Counted from the first letter of the stretch, positions 53,369 through 62,855 are shown. The stretch is DNA of 64,000 bases from Rickettsiales bacterium (GCA_041396965.1 JAWKXN010000001.1:124001-188000), one strand, 5' to 3'. The notes: generated from the sequence alone by a model not told the origin. Numbers and translations: made by a program.

Positions 53369-53889
53369 TAGCCTCGTTTTTTAGAAAAATATTCTCTCCG
53401 CCAAAAAAAGATATGGCGGCTCACCACGCTTATGTATCTTTAGTAAAATATTCCCGTAATCCTTATTTTTATCAGCTATGTGAGGTTGAGGATACCATAG
53501 ATGGTCGTTTTGACGTTATCATCCTGCATATATTCATGGTGACTCATTGTATAAGAGATAAGAATCCGGAATTTATCCGTAATCTATGGGAAGTATTTTT
53601 TTCGGATATGGATAGAAATTTACGTGAAATGGGAACCAGTGATACCGGAATCGGCAAACGAATAAAGAAAATGGTTAAGGCCTTTTATGGGCGTATGGAT
53701 TCTTATGAGAAATCTCTTGATAATAAAGAAAAACTCACTGAGAGCTTAAAGCGTAATCTCTATAGAGGCAAAGAGGTAGAACCTCAGCATGTATCTTCCA
53801 TAGTCGCTTATATCAAACGTAATATAGATTATATAAATGGGCAGGACGTGGATTTGATTGCCGAAGGTAAGTTGGATTTTTGTAATTAG
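53365..53889 (+). CDS. CBP3-type ubiquinol-cytochrome c assembly chaperone
   Basis: The 174-residue protein matches the Ubiq_cyt_C_chap family (PF03981): AHHAYVSLVKYSRNPYFYQLCEVEDTIDGRFDVIILHIFMVTHCI, LWEVFFSDMDRNLREMGTSDTGIGKRIKKMVKAFYGRMDSYEK. In mitochondria the homologue helps assemble complex III, and bacterial members are mostly alphaproteobacterial. It begins at GTG 53365, overlapping the rpoH stop by four bases, so translation is probably coupled to rpoH. Confidence 0.9.
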   Translation: MIASFFRKIFSPPKKDMAAHHAYVSLVKYSRNPYFYQLCEVEDTIDGRFDVIILHIFMVTHCIRDKNPEFIRNLWEVFFSDMDRNLREMGTSDTGIGKRIKKMVKAFYGRMDSYEKSLDNKEKLTESLKRNLYRGKEVEPQHVSSIVAYIKRNIDYINGQDVDLIAEGKLDFCN

Positions 53890-54246
53890 GTTAGCTATAC
53901 AGGAACGACCACCATGCGCGCTTGTTCCCTAACCTGAACTACGGCTAAGATGTTCCTAACTTATTGCTGTTACTCTACTCTCCCCTTGTGGGGGAGTCAA
54001 AAATTGAAGAGGGTAACGCCTCAATTTTTGGTGGGGTGTTTGTATGTCTGCCTGCTATTCTACCCCCCTCCGCTCAATCTGCGCTGTCACTTGATTTCGC
54101 GTGCTCCACCCGCAAGGGGGGAGCGGTTTTTCTTATCCATAGTTGGGGTTCCCTAATTACCATCGCCTATTGCCTTAATCCTTAAACCAAATTCGCCGCT
54201 AGTATGGTCTGCTGATCTCAATTCCCTAGTCTCTAGCTTCTAGTCC
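53890..54246. repeat. 357-base gap filled with palindromic and GC-rich repeat modules
   Basis: No gene is credible here; two short frames near 53950-54180 are Pro/Leu-rich products of repeats. The structures are AGGTTAG...CTAACCT (53888-53935) with an inner GGAAC/GTTCC pair, CTCCCC-TTGTG-GGGGAG (53980-53996), AAAAATTGA/TCAATTTTT (53999-54029) and a CTCCACCCGCAAGGGGGGAG segment (about 54104-54123). The right part (54211-54246) has repeated CTAGTCCC/CTAATCTC words. GTTCCCTAACC resembles the GTTCCCTAGCC of the repeat at 14586, which links this gap to the other hairpin mosaics. Confidence 0.6.
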
Positions 54247-55506
54247 CTAATCTCCGAGTCTGCCGCTTAACTCCTCATAATCCGGCATATGTGAGATGTC
54301 ACCAAGTGCGGCGACAGTCATTTTCCCATTTATTATTTGCGTGGCAAGATTTATTATTTCATGTTTTTGTGTACCCTCAATCTTTTTAATTATCTCAAAC
54401 GCGTCATTATATTTACCAAGCAATATAAGATGGCGACCAATCCAGTTCGCTACAGTTTGCGGGTTTTCTCGTGCCATTAGAAGTTCAGCTTTTTGTTGAT
54501 TTTTTGCCTTAATTAATTCTTTGTCCGAAATGTTCTCGGTCATATTTTTTAGCTGTTCGCATATAGTATATGAGAGTTCACGTGCTTTTTCCGGTGAGGT
54601 GGCTGAATACACGCTCATAACTCCAAGCTCGGCGTAAGCTGAGGCTCCCGCGTAAATATTATAGGCAAGGCCAAGCTTTTCACGTACCTCCTGAAATAGT
54701 CTTGATGACATACCACCACCCAGTATGGTAGCGTAAAGTTGCATCGGGTAATATTGTGGTGAGTCAAGCGCTACCGCTGGAAATCCCATAATAATATGCA
54801 ATTGCTCAAAATCTGATTTAACATAATTACCACCACCAATATATTTCGCGGCGCAGTGCTTCTTTGTTTTATCTGATGGTGGCATATCAAAAAAACGTTC
54901 CACTATAGAAACAAAATTTTCATGTTCTATATTTCCCGCCGCGCTTATTACTATTTTTTCGGTAGTATAATGGCTTTGCATATATGAGATAAGCTTGTCT
55001 CTGCCAAACGACCTAATATTTTCCTCTGTTCCAAGTATTGACCTGCCTAGTGGTTGCTCGGCGAAAGCCACGCTATCAAAACAGTCAACCACCAGATCCT
55101 CCGGTGAGTCCTTATGCATAGCTATTTCTTGAATGATAACTTCTTTCTCTCTTTTAAGCTCTTCCTCAAGAAACGTTGAGTTTTGGATTATGTCTGCCAG
55201 TATATCCACCGCCAACTCGGTGTTTTGTTTTAGCACTTTAGCGAAATAAACCGTCATCTCCATAGAGGTATAGGCATTAAGATGCCCGCCAATTGAATCA
55301 AAGGCTTCGGCTATTTCGCTAGCGCTACGGTTTTTGGTGCCCTTAAACGCCATATGCTCCAACAGATGTGAGATGCCGTTTTCATCCTCATTCTCATGCC
55401 TAGCGCCAGCGCCAACACTTATTGTAACCGCTACACTTTCTATGCTGGGTAAAAACTCGCTGGCGACCCTCATCCCATTTTTAAGGGTAGTTAATCGGTA
55501 AGTCAT
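54247..55506 (-). CDS. M16-family zinc metallopeptidase
   Basis: This 419-residue processing-peptidase-like enzyme has the inverted zinc motif in ISHLLEHMAFKGT (HxxEH, about residues 46-52) with the distal glutamate expected in the helix about 75 residues later (ELKREKEVIIQEI), and the R/Y pair of the C-terminal half (GGGMSSRLFQEVREKLGLAYNIYAG). It resembles mitochondrial processing peptidase beta and bacterial PqqL/YmxG proteins. The ATG overlaps the end of thrC by four bases. Confidence 0.93.
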   Translation of the reverse strand: MTYRLTTLKNGMRVASEFLPSIESVAVTISVGAGARHENEDENGISHLLEHMAFKGTKNRSASEIAEAFDSIGGHLNAYTSMEMTVYFAKVLKQNTELAVDILADIIQNSTFLEEELKREKEVIIQEIAMHKDSPEDLVVDCFDSVAFAEQPLGRSILGTEENIRSFGRDKLISYMQSHYTTEKIVISAAGNIEHENFVSIVERFFDMPPSDKTKKHCAAKYIGGGNYVKSDFEQLHIIMGFPAVALDSPQYYPMQLYATILGGGMSSRLFQEVREKLGLAYNIYAGASAYAELGVMSVYSATSPEKARELSYTICEQLKNMTENISDKELIKAKNQQKAELLMARENPQTVANWIGRHLILLGKYNDAFEIIKKIEGTQKHEIINLATQIINGKMTVAALGDISHMPDYEELSGRLGD

Positions 55507-56891
55507 ATATTCTTTTCAATAAAATTTTTTATTTCGGATACGTTATTATCAATCACTATAAATTTTTCCTCACGTTCCAAAAGGTCAGAAAGGTAAGGTG
55601 GTAGCACTGGATTTATAGCGCATGCTTTACTTACTGCTTCTGGGAATTTCGCTGGGTGAGCGGTAGCTAGAACTATTACGGGCGACGTGAGACTGTTTTT
55701 TATTTTCTTAGCGACACATAAGCCGACAGCGCTGTGTGGGTCTAGTAACTCTCCTGTATCTTCAAAACATTCCTTTATGGTAGCTATGGTTTCGCTATCA
55801 TCAGCGCTTTCCGCCATAAATTCCTTGCGCAAGCGAAGCAGTGCGCTATCTGACAGTGTAAGCTTTTTTACGCTACGGAAATTTTCCATCATTGTTTTTA
55901 TTTCGCTACCGTTATGATTATAAAGGTCAAAAAGCAAACGTTCAAAATTACTAGAAATTTGTATATCCATACTTGGTGAAAGTGATGGTTCAACGCCTTC
56001 TATCTTATATTCTCCGCTTTTAAGCGTCCGGCTTAAAATATCATTTCTGTTGGTGGCTATTATAAGTCTCTCTATGGGAAGACCCATTTTTTTAGCGATA
56101 TAGCCAGCGTAAATATCCCCAAAATTGCCAGTTGGCACACAAAAACTTACCTCTTTCGCTGGCGTGCCAAGACGGGTAGCCGAATAGAAATAATATACAA
56201 CTTGCGCTAATATCCTTGCCCAATTGATAGAGTTTACCGCTGTAATATTATAACGATTGCGGAATGATTCGTCGGCGAATAAAGCTTTTACAATATCCTG
56301 ACAATCATCAAAAGTGCCTTTAAGGGCTATATTGTGAACATTGCTATCCATAACACTAGTCATCTGCCTACGCTGGACTTCTGAAACTCTATTATGTGGA
56401 TGCATTATAAAAATATCCATATTGTCACGACCACGACATCCGGCAATCGCTGCTGATCCAGTATCTCCTGAAGTTGCTCCGACTATTACGATTTTTTGCC
56501 CACGTTTTTTCAGAATATAATCAAGCAGCCTGCCTAAAAATTGCAGCGCGAAATCCTTAAATGCTAGAGTTTCTCCATGAAATAACTCCAGCAGATAAGT
56601 GTTGCTATCAAGTTGCTTAAGAGGGGCAACCGCTTTATGGCGGAAACTCTTATATGATTCATTTATGATGTTCTTTAAGTCATCACTATCTATTTCGTTA
56701 CCGGTAAATCTGGATATTATATTATACGCTAACTCACTATAACTCAGATTACCCATTTCCGTAATTTCAGCCATTGATAGGGTAGGGACTTCTTTTGGTA
56801 CATAAAGACCGCCATCACTAGCAAGTCCAGCAAGTACAGCATCCTCAAATGAAAGTTCGCGGGCATCTCCACGAGTTGATATATATCTCAT
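55503..56891 (-). CDS. thrC: Threonine synthase
   Basis: ThrC converts O-phosphohomoserine to threonine with PLP. The 462-residue protein has MRYISTRGDARELSFEDAVLAGLASDGGLYVPKEVP at the start, the PLP-lysine motif FHGETLAFKDFALQFLGRLLDYI (Lys about residue 118), and the nucleotide loop VGATSGDTGSAAIAG. Length is normal for the longer bacterial class. It sits between SURF1 (upstream, three-base gap) and an M16 peptidase gene. Confidence 0.96.
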   Translation of the reverse strand: MRYISTRGDARELSFEDAVLAGLASDGGLYVPKEVPTLSMAEITEMGNLSYSELAYNIISRFTGNEIDSDDLKNIINESYKSFRHKAVAPLKQLDSNTYLLELFHGETLAFKDFALQFLGRLLDYILKKRGQKIVIVGATSGDTGSAAIAGCRGRDNMDIFIMHPHNRVSEVQRRQMTSVMDSNVHNIALKGTFDDCQDIVKALFADESFRNRYNITAVNSINWARILAQVVYYFYSATRLGTPAKEVSFCVPTGNFGDIYAGYIAKKMGLPIERLIIATNRNDILSRTLKSGEYKIEGVEPSLSPSMDIQISSNFERLLFDLYNHNGSEIKTMMENFRSVKKLTLSDSALLRLRKEFMAESADDSETIATIKECFEDTGELLDPHSAVGLCVAKKIKNSLTSPVIVLATAHPAKFPEAVSKACAINPVLPPYLSDLLEREEKFIVIDNNVSEIKNFIEKNI

Positions 56892-56893
56892 GA

Positions 56894-57613
56894 TTATTCT
56901 TTAATATCTTTATCTTTTTTTCTGTAATAAAATCCAAACATAATAATTCCGATTATAGCGGTGGAAAACCAAGTTATCGTGTAGCCAAGATGAGCGTTAT
57001 AAAGATTAGTTTTGCCATCTCCAGCAATCGGAAAACCTTTATCGCCTTTTTTCTTCACTTCCTCAACTATTATAGGAGTAATATCAAGCCCAGTCTTTCC
57101 CGACATCGCCACAATATCCTCATAAAACCAAATATTTTTCTCTGGCATATTCTCAGGAGAAAAATAACGTTTTGTTCTAGCAGGGCGGATAATTCCAGTT
57201 ACTTCTTGTATGCCCTGTGGTTTGCTTTCCTTGTTAAGTGGTGAAAAGCCACGATTTACTAATATAATTCTGCCATCCTCAACAATCTCAAATGGTGTGA
57301 CCATGAAATATCCAGGGATACTGCCAAGTTGTCTTCCGACCATATGTAGGGTCATATCATACTTAAACTCACCTCTAATATTTACCTTGCGGTATTCTAA
57401 ACTCTTTCTACTTTTATCATCCAAAAGACGTGGCAAGCTAGCAAGAGAAGGCATTGATTCAGCATGTTTGATTTCCGCTATCAGGCCATTCTTCCAGATT
57501 AGACGTTTTACTTGCCACACACCAAGAGAGGTAAGCACAATAGTCGCCATCACTATAAATAGCAGCGGTATTAGTTGTGGTTTATCAAAATTCTGTCTGA
57601 AAAAATTTGTCAT
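56894..57613 (-). CDS. SURF1-family cytochrome oxidase assembly protein
   Basis: The 239-residue protein has two membrane helices, one at about residues 14-34 and one near 213-232, around a periplasmic domain. It shows LGVWQVKRLIWKNGLIAEI, EYRKVNIRGEFKYD, GYFMVTPFEIVEDGRIILVNRGF and the C-terminal NAHLGYTITWFSTAII, all typical. SURF1 helps insert haem a into the aa3-type oxidase. Its presence implies such an oxidase in this organism. It is the first gene of the minus-strand thrC unit. Confidence 0.93.
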   Translation of the reverse strand: MTNFFRQNFDKPQLIPLLFIVMATIVLTSLGVWQVKRLIWKNGLIAEIKHAESMPSLASLPRLLDDKSRKSLEYRKVNIRGEFKYDMTLHMVGRQLGSIPGYFMVTPFEIVEDGRIILVNRGFSPLNKESKPQGIQEVTGIIRPARTKRYFSPENMPEKNIWFYEDIVAMSGKTGLDITPIIVEEVKKKGDKGFPIAGDGKTNLYNAHLGYTITWFSTAIIGIIMFGFYYRKKDKDIKE

Positions 57614-57741
57614 TGCGTAGTTTTGTTTAATTCTGCTGTCCTAATGTTATGTTCTCACAGTATTTTATAGCTCACTCATATGTCTATAGGTGGATAGTAA
57701 AAATACCTGACTGAAAAAGTATGTTTTTTGTTTTCTCACAC

Positions 57742-57770
57742 TTGAACTTTTATATTACTAGTACTATATC
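57742..57770 (+). promoter_or_regulatory. Candidate promoter of the peroxiredoxin gene
   Basis: TTGAAC (57742-57747) and TATATC (57765-57770) are separated by 17 bases and lie about 95 bases before the ATG. The match is moderate (-35 four of six, -10 four of six). AGGAG lies eight bases before the start codon. Confidence 0.4.
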
Positions 57771-57862
57771 TGGGAAATTATCTAAGTGAAGTGTTTATTT
57801 TTACAGGCAAAAATAAAATTAAACAACTATAGTTATTATAATTATTAAAGTTAGGAGATATT

Positions 57863-58501
57863 ATGAGTGTGTTAGTAGGAAAACAAGCCCCTGATTTTAC
57901 CGCGACCGCTGTTATGGCTGATGGTAGTTTTGATGAGAAATTCAACCTTTTTTCGCATCTTGGCATTAAAAAGGATGAGTCTGGTAAGATTACGAAAAAA
58001 GGCAAGATAGGTATGCTATTTTTCTGGCCACTTGACTTTACATTTGTTTGTCCGTCTGAGATTATAGCTTTTGATAACCGTTTGAGTGAGTTCAAAAAAC
58101 GTGGTGTTGAGGTTATTGGTATTTCTGTTGATTCTCATTTCACTCACTTCGCGTGGAAACAGACTCCGGTAGATAAAGGTGGAATTGGTAATGTTCAGTT
58201 TCCGATGGTTGCCGACATAACCAAGTCAATTTCTCGTGATTATGACGTGCTTCTTGGTAATGCTGTTGCCTTTCGTGGCACTTTCCTTGTTGATGGCAGT
58301 GGATTGGTACGTCATCAGGTGGTAAATGATTTGCCTCTTGGTCGTAATGTGGATGAAGCTATCCGTATGGTAGACGCTTTACAATTTCACGAGGAATACG
58401 GGGAAGTTTGTCCGGCCGGTTGGCAAAGTGGTCAAAAAGGCATGAAGCCTAACGCTGAAGGTGTCGCCGAGTATCTTAAAGATAACGCCGCTAAACTATA
58501 A
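57863..58501 (+). CDS. Two-cysteine peroxiredoxin (AhpC/TSA family)
   Basis: The 212-residue enzyme reduces hydrogen peroxide and organic peroxides. It has the peroxidatic cysteine in PLDFTFVCPSEI (about residue 63), an active-site arginine in the GTFLVD region, and the resolving cysteine in EVCPAGWQSGQKGMKP near the C-terminus. A longer than usual loop (residues 31-48, LGIKKDESGKITKKGK) precedes the catalytic core. TrxB follows 86 bases later, a natural reductant source. Confidence 0.95.
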   Translation: MSVLVGKQAPDFTATAVMADGSFDEKFNLFSHLGIKKDESGKITKKGKIGMLFFWPLDFTFVCPSEIIAFDNRLSEFKKRGVEVIGISVDSHFTHFAWKQTPVDKGGIGNVQFPMVADITKSISRDYDVLLGNAVAFRGTFLVDGSGLVRHQVVNDLPLGRNVDEAIRMVDALQFHEEYGEVCPAGWQSGQKGMKPNAEGVAEYLKDNAAKL

Positions 58502-58587
58502 ACAAATTATAGAAAGGAGCGCCGGTATTATCAGTACTTATGGGTTACTAGATAATAATTATAGACTGTGATACCGGCATCAATATT

Positions 58588-59523
58588 ATGGAACATAAGA
58601 CAAAAATTTTGATTATTGGCTCTGGTGCTGCTGGTTGTACTGCCGCTATATACGCTTCTCGTGCCGGTCTAAACCCTGTTATGGTGCGTGGTTTGCAACC
58701 GGGTGGTCAGCTTACCATAACTACTGATGTTGAGAATTACCCTGGATTTGAGAATGCTGTTCAGGGTGGATTTTTAATGGAACAAATGGAAAAACAGGCG
58801 GCAAATGTAGGAGCTGAGATTATTGATGATACTATAGCGAATGTTGATTTTTCTTCTCGTCCTTTTAGCGCTGTTGGTGAATCTGGTGACAAATATATAG
58901 CTGAAAGTGTAATTATCGCAACCGGTGCTACCGCTCGTTGGTTAGGGCTTGAAAGTGAGCAAGAATTTTCCGGCTTTGGTATCTCAGCTTGCGCTACTTG
59001 TGATGGGTTTTTCTTCAAGAATCAGGAAGTAGCGGTGATTGGTGGCGGTAACAGCGCGGTAGAAGAAGCTCTTTATCTCGCTAATATAGCCTCTAAAGTT
59101 ACTCTCATTCATCGTCGTGATAGTCTGCGTGCGGAGAAAATAGCGCAAGACAGGTTGTTTTATAATCCAAAAATCTCTGTTATTTGGGACAGTGTAGTTG
59201 ATGAGTTCTTAGGGGCTGATGAACCAAAAGCCCTAAATAATATTCGTCTTAAAAATGTCAAAACTGGTGAGTTATCAGAACTTAAGGTTGACGGTGCGTT
59301 CGTCGCTATTGGTCACTCCCCTAATACAGAGTTATTTAAGGGTATGGTAGAGCTTGATAAAGAAAACTATATCATAACCAAACCAGATAGTACCAAAACC
59401 AACATAGAAGGTGTTTTTGCCGCTGGTGACGTTCAGGACAAAATTTTTCGGCAGGCTGTTACCGCCGCCGGCACCGGCTGCATGGCAGCGCTCGAGGCAG
59501 AGAAATTTTTAGGCGGGCATTGA
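58588..59523 (+). CDS. trxB: Thioredoxin-disulfide reductase
   Basis: The 311-residue flavoenzyme passes electrons from NADPH to thioredoxin. It has the FAD loop IIGSGAAGCTAAIYASRAGL at the N-terminus, the redox-active CATC in SACATCDGFFF (about residues 133-142), the NADPH loop IGGGNSAVEEALYLA and the C-terminal GDVQDKIFRQAVTAAGTGCMAA. Length is normal. Together with the upstream peroxiredoxin it forms a peroxide-defence unit. Confidence 0.97.
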   Translation: MEHKTKILIIGSGAAGCTAAIYASRAGLNPVMVRGLQPGGQLTITTDVENYPGFENAVQGGFLMEQMEKQAANVGAEIIDDTIANVDFSSRPFSAVGESGDKYIAESVIIATGATARWLGLESEQEFSGFGISACATCDGFFFKNQEVAVIGGGNSAVEEALYLANIASKVTLIHRRDSLRAEKIAQDRLFYNPKISVIWDSVVDEFLGADEPKALNNIRLKNVKTGELSELKVDGAFVAIGHSPNTELFKGMVELDKENYIITKPDSTKTNIEGVFAAGDVQDKIFRQAVTAAGTGCMAALEAEKFLGGH

Positions 59524-59593
59524 CTCTGACCTAGCTGTGGATATATTTATTCTTATCTGCCAGTAAATTATCCATAATAGGAAGTAAGAGTTC

Positions 59594-60502
59594 ATGTGTA
59601 TTACAGCCGCTAAGCCTTATAAACCGGACTTTACCGCTTGGTTTGTACTACAAGGGGTAGTAGCGGTTATGAATAACCCTGTTTTTTATGATATAAGGGA
59701 TATGGAAACGCTTCGCTTACACCAGATAATGGCGACAAAGGCAGCGAAGGCGCGCTTTCTATCTCGTATCATTGAAAGATTACCTTATAGTTGGCAGTAT
59801 AAAATAGGTGAGTTTGTTACGAATCCCGGTCGGTTACGCCATTTTTATCTGCGTAAAAAGGAAATAGAGAAACAAGCTACAGAGTTTCTTGCTGGCAATG
59901 ATGTCGGTCAGGTGGTAATATTAGGAGCCGGTCTTGATACCCTAGCGCTAAGGCTAGCGGTCAAAAATAAGAATACAAAATTTATTGAGATTGACCGCGA
60001 TGACTCACAGATGTTTAAATATAGTTGCCTCAGGGAAAGTAATGTAACAATTCCGACTAACATAGAGTTTTTAGATGGTGATTTACGCAATCCGCTGTCT
60101 GAAATACTTTCATCATCAAAACTATATGACTCGTCTGTAAAAACATTATGGATAGCTGAAGGTTTACTAATGTTCCTTGATGAAAATAGCGTTATTAGTC
60201 TTTTCGGCTCTATTAAGGCTGCTTGCCCTAGTGGCTCAAGATGTATATTTACTAGCCTTAGTATGGCTGAGCAAGGAAGTGTTTTTGCTAGAATGATACA
60301 AAAGCTTTATCTGAATAAAGAAAAAAGCCCGCTAAGATGGTCAATTCCTTATGACAAAGTTTCTTTGTTTTTTGAAAACCTAGGTTTTAATGTGTTGTGT
60401 CAAAAAAGTTGTGATATGTTGCATAAAAGATACATAAGTAAAAATTTCAATATAAATCATAAGATTGGAGATGACATCCACATAGTGGAAGTGATAAGCT
60501 AG
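59594..60502 (+). CDS. LCMT/PPM-family SAM-dependent methyltransferase
   Basis: The 302-residue protein fits the leucine-carboxyl-methyltransferase-like family (TIGR00027/PF04072): a SAM-binding loop VVILGAGLDTLALRLA (about residues 109-125), FIEIDRDDSQ, IEFLDGDLRNPL, and LWIAEGLLMFLDENSV. ATG 59594 is used (GGAAG 10 bases upstream); 59669 is an alternative start. Substrate is unknown; some members methylate carboxyl groups of small molecules or polyketides. It lies before a LuxI-like gene, 138 bases away. Confidence 0.88.
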   Translation: MCITAAKPYKPDFTAWFVLQGVVAVMNNPVFYDIRDMETLRLHQIMATKAAKARFLSRIIERLPYSWQYKIGEFVTNPGRLRHFYLRKKEIEKQATEFLAGNDVGQVVILGAGLDTLALRLAVKNKNTKFIEIDRDDSQMFKYSCLRESNVTIPTNIEFLDGDLRNPLSEILSSSKLYDSSVKTLWIAEGLLMFLDENSVISLFGSIKAACPSGSRCIFTSLSMAEQGSVFARMIQKLYLNKEKSPLRWSIPYDKVSLFFENLGFNVLCQKSCDMLHKRYISKNFNINHKIGDDIHIVEVIS

Positions 60503-60640
60503 GCAAATCTTGCAACCAATAATAATAAAAATATATTGATTTGTTTATAAGTAGTTAATAAATGCTTAATTAAAGTTTTCGTTTTTAGCTTTTTATAAAT
60601 AAGTATCAATAATACAGAATTAAATACAGGGTTCACGATT

Positions 60641-61390
60641 ATGTCTAAATTGCGTACATCCAGTAGTAGGATGGATGATATTGGTTTCATTGGGACTTTA
60701 CAAAATGTAATATCAAGACGTTTAATAAAACCTTACAGTTTTGGTGAGGATATAGTTTATGAATTTACTCAAGATAGAGGTTTTCTTCACCAATATTTTA
60801 GGCTTCGCGAGATAATGTATAGAAGAATTTTTGGTACTTGCGAGTTCAGCGGTGAAGAGGACTTGCATGATAAATTAAGTTATATATTGATTGCCCGTAA
60901 AGGTAGGCTGTGTGTAGGTGGATGTCGTCTAACCATACGTGAAGGTGATGAAAAGTGGGATTTGCCCATGGAAGAACATGGTTTTAATCTGCGTTCCACT
61001 TTTCCAAATCTTCAGCTTGATAAGAAAAAACATGCGGAAATATCAAGATTCGCGATACTTGAGGACAATGGAAGCAGAGATGTATTTAATGGCATGTGTC
61101 AAGCCATGTATGATAAAGTGATAATTTCAGATGTGGACTATCTGTTTGTTAAATCAACCTACCCGATGGCAAGAAGCTGGCGTACTGTCGCTAATAATTT
61201 CGGGGTAAGATCCACGAAAATATGTTATGATGTTGAGATGCCAGAAAATCCGATACATCCAGATGTTAAGTGGTATCTTATATATTCTGATATAAGCGCG
61301 CTTAATAGAACTAACTATAAGTTCCGAGGTCCGGTATCCTCGAAAATAATCGGAATGTCAGTTGGCAGAATACCGGAAGTGTTAAATTAA
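60641..61390 (+). CDS. LuxI/FeeM-type N-acyl synthase-like protein
   Basis: The 249-residue protein belongs to the GNAT-like autoinducer synthase superfamily. LuxI-type residues are visible: FRLREIMYRRIFG (about 53-65), GEEDLHDKL (acidic pair, 71-79), GCRL (Arg about 96) and AEISRF (132-137), which matches the E-x-S-R motif. The LuxI tryptophan after the first block is missing and the C-terminus is long, so it may make N-acyl amino acids rather than a homoserine lactone. No LuxR-type regulator is near. It converges on a P450 gene with 24 bases between stops. Confidence 0.78.
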   Translation: MSKLRTSSSRMDDIGFIGTLQNVISRRLIKPYSFGEDIVYEFTQDRGFLHQYFRLREIMYRRIFGTCEFSGEEDLHDKLSYILIARKGRLCVGGCRLTIREGDEKWDLPMEEHGFNLRSTFPNLQLDKKKHAEISRFAILEDNGSRDVFNGMCQAMYDKVIISDVDYLFVKSTYPMARSWRTVANNFGVRSTKICYDVEMPENPIHPDVKWYLIYSDISALNRTNYKFRGPVSSKIIGMSVGRIPEVLN

Positions 61391-61414
61391 CACATAGCCG
61401 TTATATATAGTCTC

Positions 61415-62830
61415 TCATGGCAGATTATCATTTCTTTTTGATAATCGCTCAATCTCTACCATAAGAGGCTTCTTCAATTTTAGGGATATTCCGGGATTCA
61501 GGCGATTATTCATCTTATTAAGGGCTGTTACGTTGAATAGGGGAAGTAATTTCGCTATTATGGTCTTTGCCTCCATATCGACGAACATATAGCCACTGCA
61601 TTTCCTACCACCATGTAAGAATGGAAAATATATACCATCATCAATTTTACTCTCATTTTCCGGCAGGAAACGCTCTGGTATAAAGCTGTTAGGATCATTC
61701 CAGAATTTATGGTGACGATGCATGGCAAGCTGTGATATTACTATATTAGTCCCTTTTTCTACCTTAAAATCACCAAAATAATCATCCTCAATAGCCTCGC
61801 GACCAGTCATCCAGAATGGAGGGTAAAGCCGCATTGTTTCTTTAAGAACCAAAGGCATATATTCCATATTCTGGATTTCCGCGAAGGTTAGCTCACCGCT
61901 ATCCTCAGTTTTTGTGCATGGAGCGTGCCTTACTATATCGTCTCTCAGTTTGTCTTTTACTTGAGCGTAATCATCAAGAACGTACCAAATCCACTGCATC
62001 AATATAGAGGTGCTTTCAAAACCAGCAAATACCATACTTACCGCATGATCCCGTATATCCTTATCCGTAAAATTCTCAGGATCTTGTTTCTGTGCTTCAA
62101 GCAGCAGATTAAGAAGATTTTTATTATCTTGTGATTTGTTAAGTCTATGTTCTTCTATAAGAGAGCTTAGTCTATCATCTATATTTTTTAGCTCTCTTCT
62201 AAAACGAAAGTAGGCAGGCATATAGAATAATTTTCTTAGGTCAACACTATGCAGGATTCTTATATTTTTTACATATTCTATCAACACACTATACGAATTA
62301 TGTAGCGAAATTACCGTCTCATCAGTTATGTTTTTCCCAAATATAGCGCGTAAAATAACCTCTGTGGTAATTTTTGCCATCTCTTCTGTGATATTTATCC
62401 TGACCTTGCCGCCTTCAGTGAGCTTAAACCAGCGCTTTTTATATTTCTCACTAACCATATTTACTATATCAAAATAATAGCCGGAAATTCTTTCACGATT
62501 GAACATTGGTTGAATTTTCTGCCTATCTCGCTTCCATTTATCACCATTACTTGTTAGTAACCCCAGACCGATCGCTGGCTCAAATCGTATATATGCCTTG
62601 TTTTTTTTGTAGTTTTTCTGATTTTCAATAAATATGCGTTTAACTAGGTCAGGATGGTTAACTTGCATGACCTTATGTCCCATCACGTTAAACAATATTA
62701 TGTCACCATTATTCTGTGATAAGTCAATAGCCATGCCTGACGGGTCTTTAATCGCGGGGATTAACAATCCCAAGAAGGGGAGAGATTTTACTTTGCTTAA
62801 GCTGTAGTTTTTTGTGTGTTGCATAGCCAA
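61415..62830 (-). CDS. Cytochrome P450
   Basis: This 471-residue haem monooxygenase has the I-helix oxygen-activation motif AGFEST (near residue 268), the ExxR motif KETMR, and the haem-ligand Cys at about residue 411 in FLHGGRKCSG. The layout resembles CYP102/CYP4-type fatty-acid hydroxylases, with NRERISGYYFDIVNMVSEKYKKRW in the substrate region. No redox partner gene is near. It is divergent from the TonB-dependent receptor and convergent with the LuxI-like gene, which suggests modification of an acyl product or lipid; that link is an inference. Confidence 0.95.
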   Translation of the reverse strand: MAMQHTKNYSLSKVKSLPFLGLLIPAIKDPSGMAIDLSQNNGDIILFNVMGHKVMQVNHPDLVKRIFIENQKNYKKNKAYIRFEPAIGLGLLTSNGDKWKRDRQKIQPMFNRERISGYYFDIVNMVSEKYKKRWFKLTEGGKVRINITEEMAKITTEVILRAIFGKNITDETVISLHNSYSVLIEYVKNIRILHSVDLRKLFYMPAYFRFRRELKNIDDRLSSLIEEHRLNKSQDNKNLLNLLLEAQKQDPENFTDKDIRDHAVSMVFAGFESTSILMQWIWYVLDDYAQVKDKLRDDIVRHAPCTKTEDSGELTFAEIQNMEYMPLVLKETMRLYPPFWMTGREAIEDDYFGDFKVEKGTNIVISQLAMHRHHKFWNDPNSFIPERFLPENESKIDDGIYFPFLHGGRKCSGYMFVDMEAKTIIAKLLPLFNVTALNKMNNRLNPGISLKLKKPLMVEIERLSKRNDNLP

Positions 62831-62855
62831 TCATACATACAGTGAGTTTGATTAC

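Noticed and set aside
53950..54185. Two short frames in the gap after the CBP3 gene
   Set aside because: They translate GC-rich palindromic repeats, have no ribosome site and show no conserved features.
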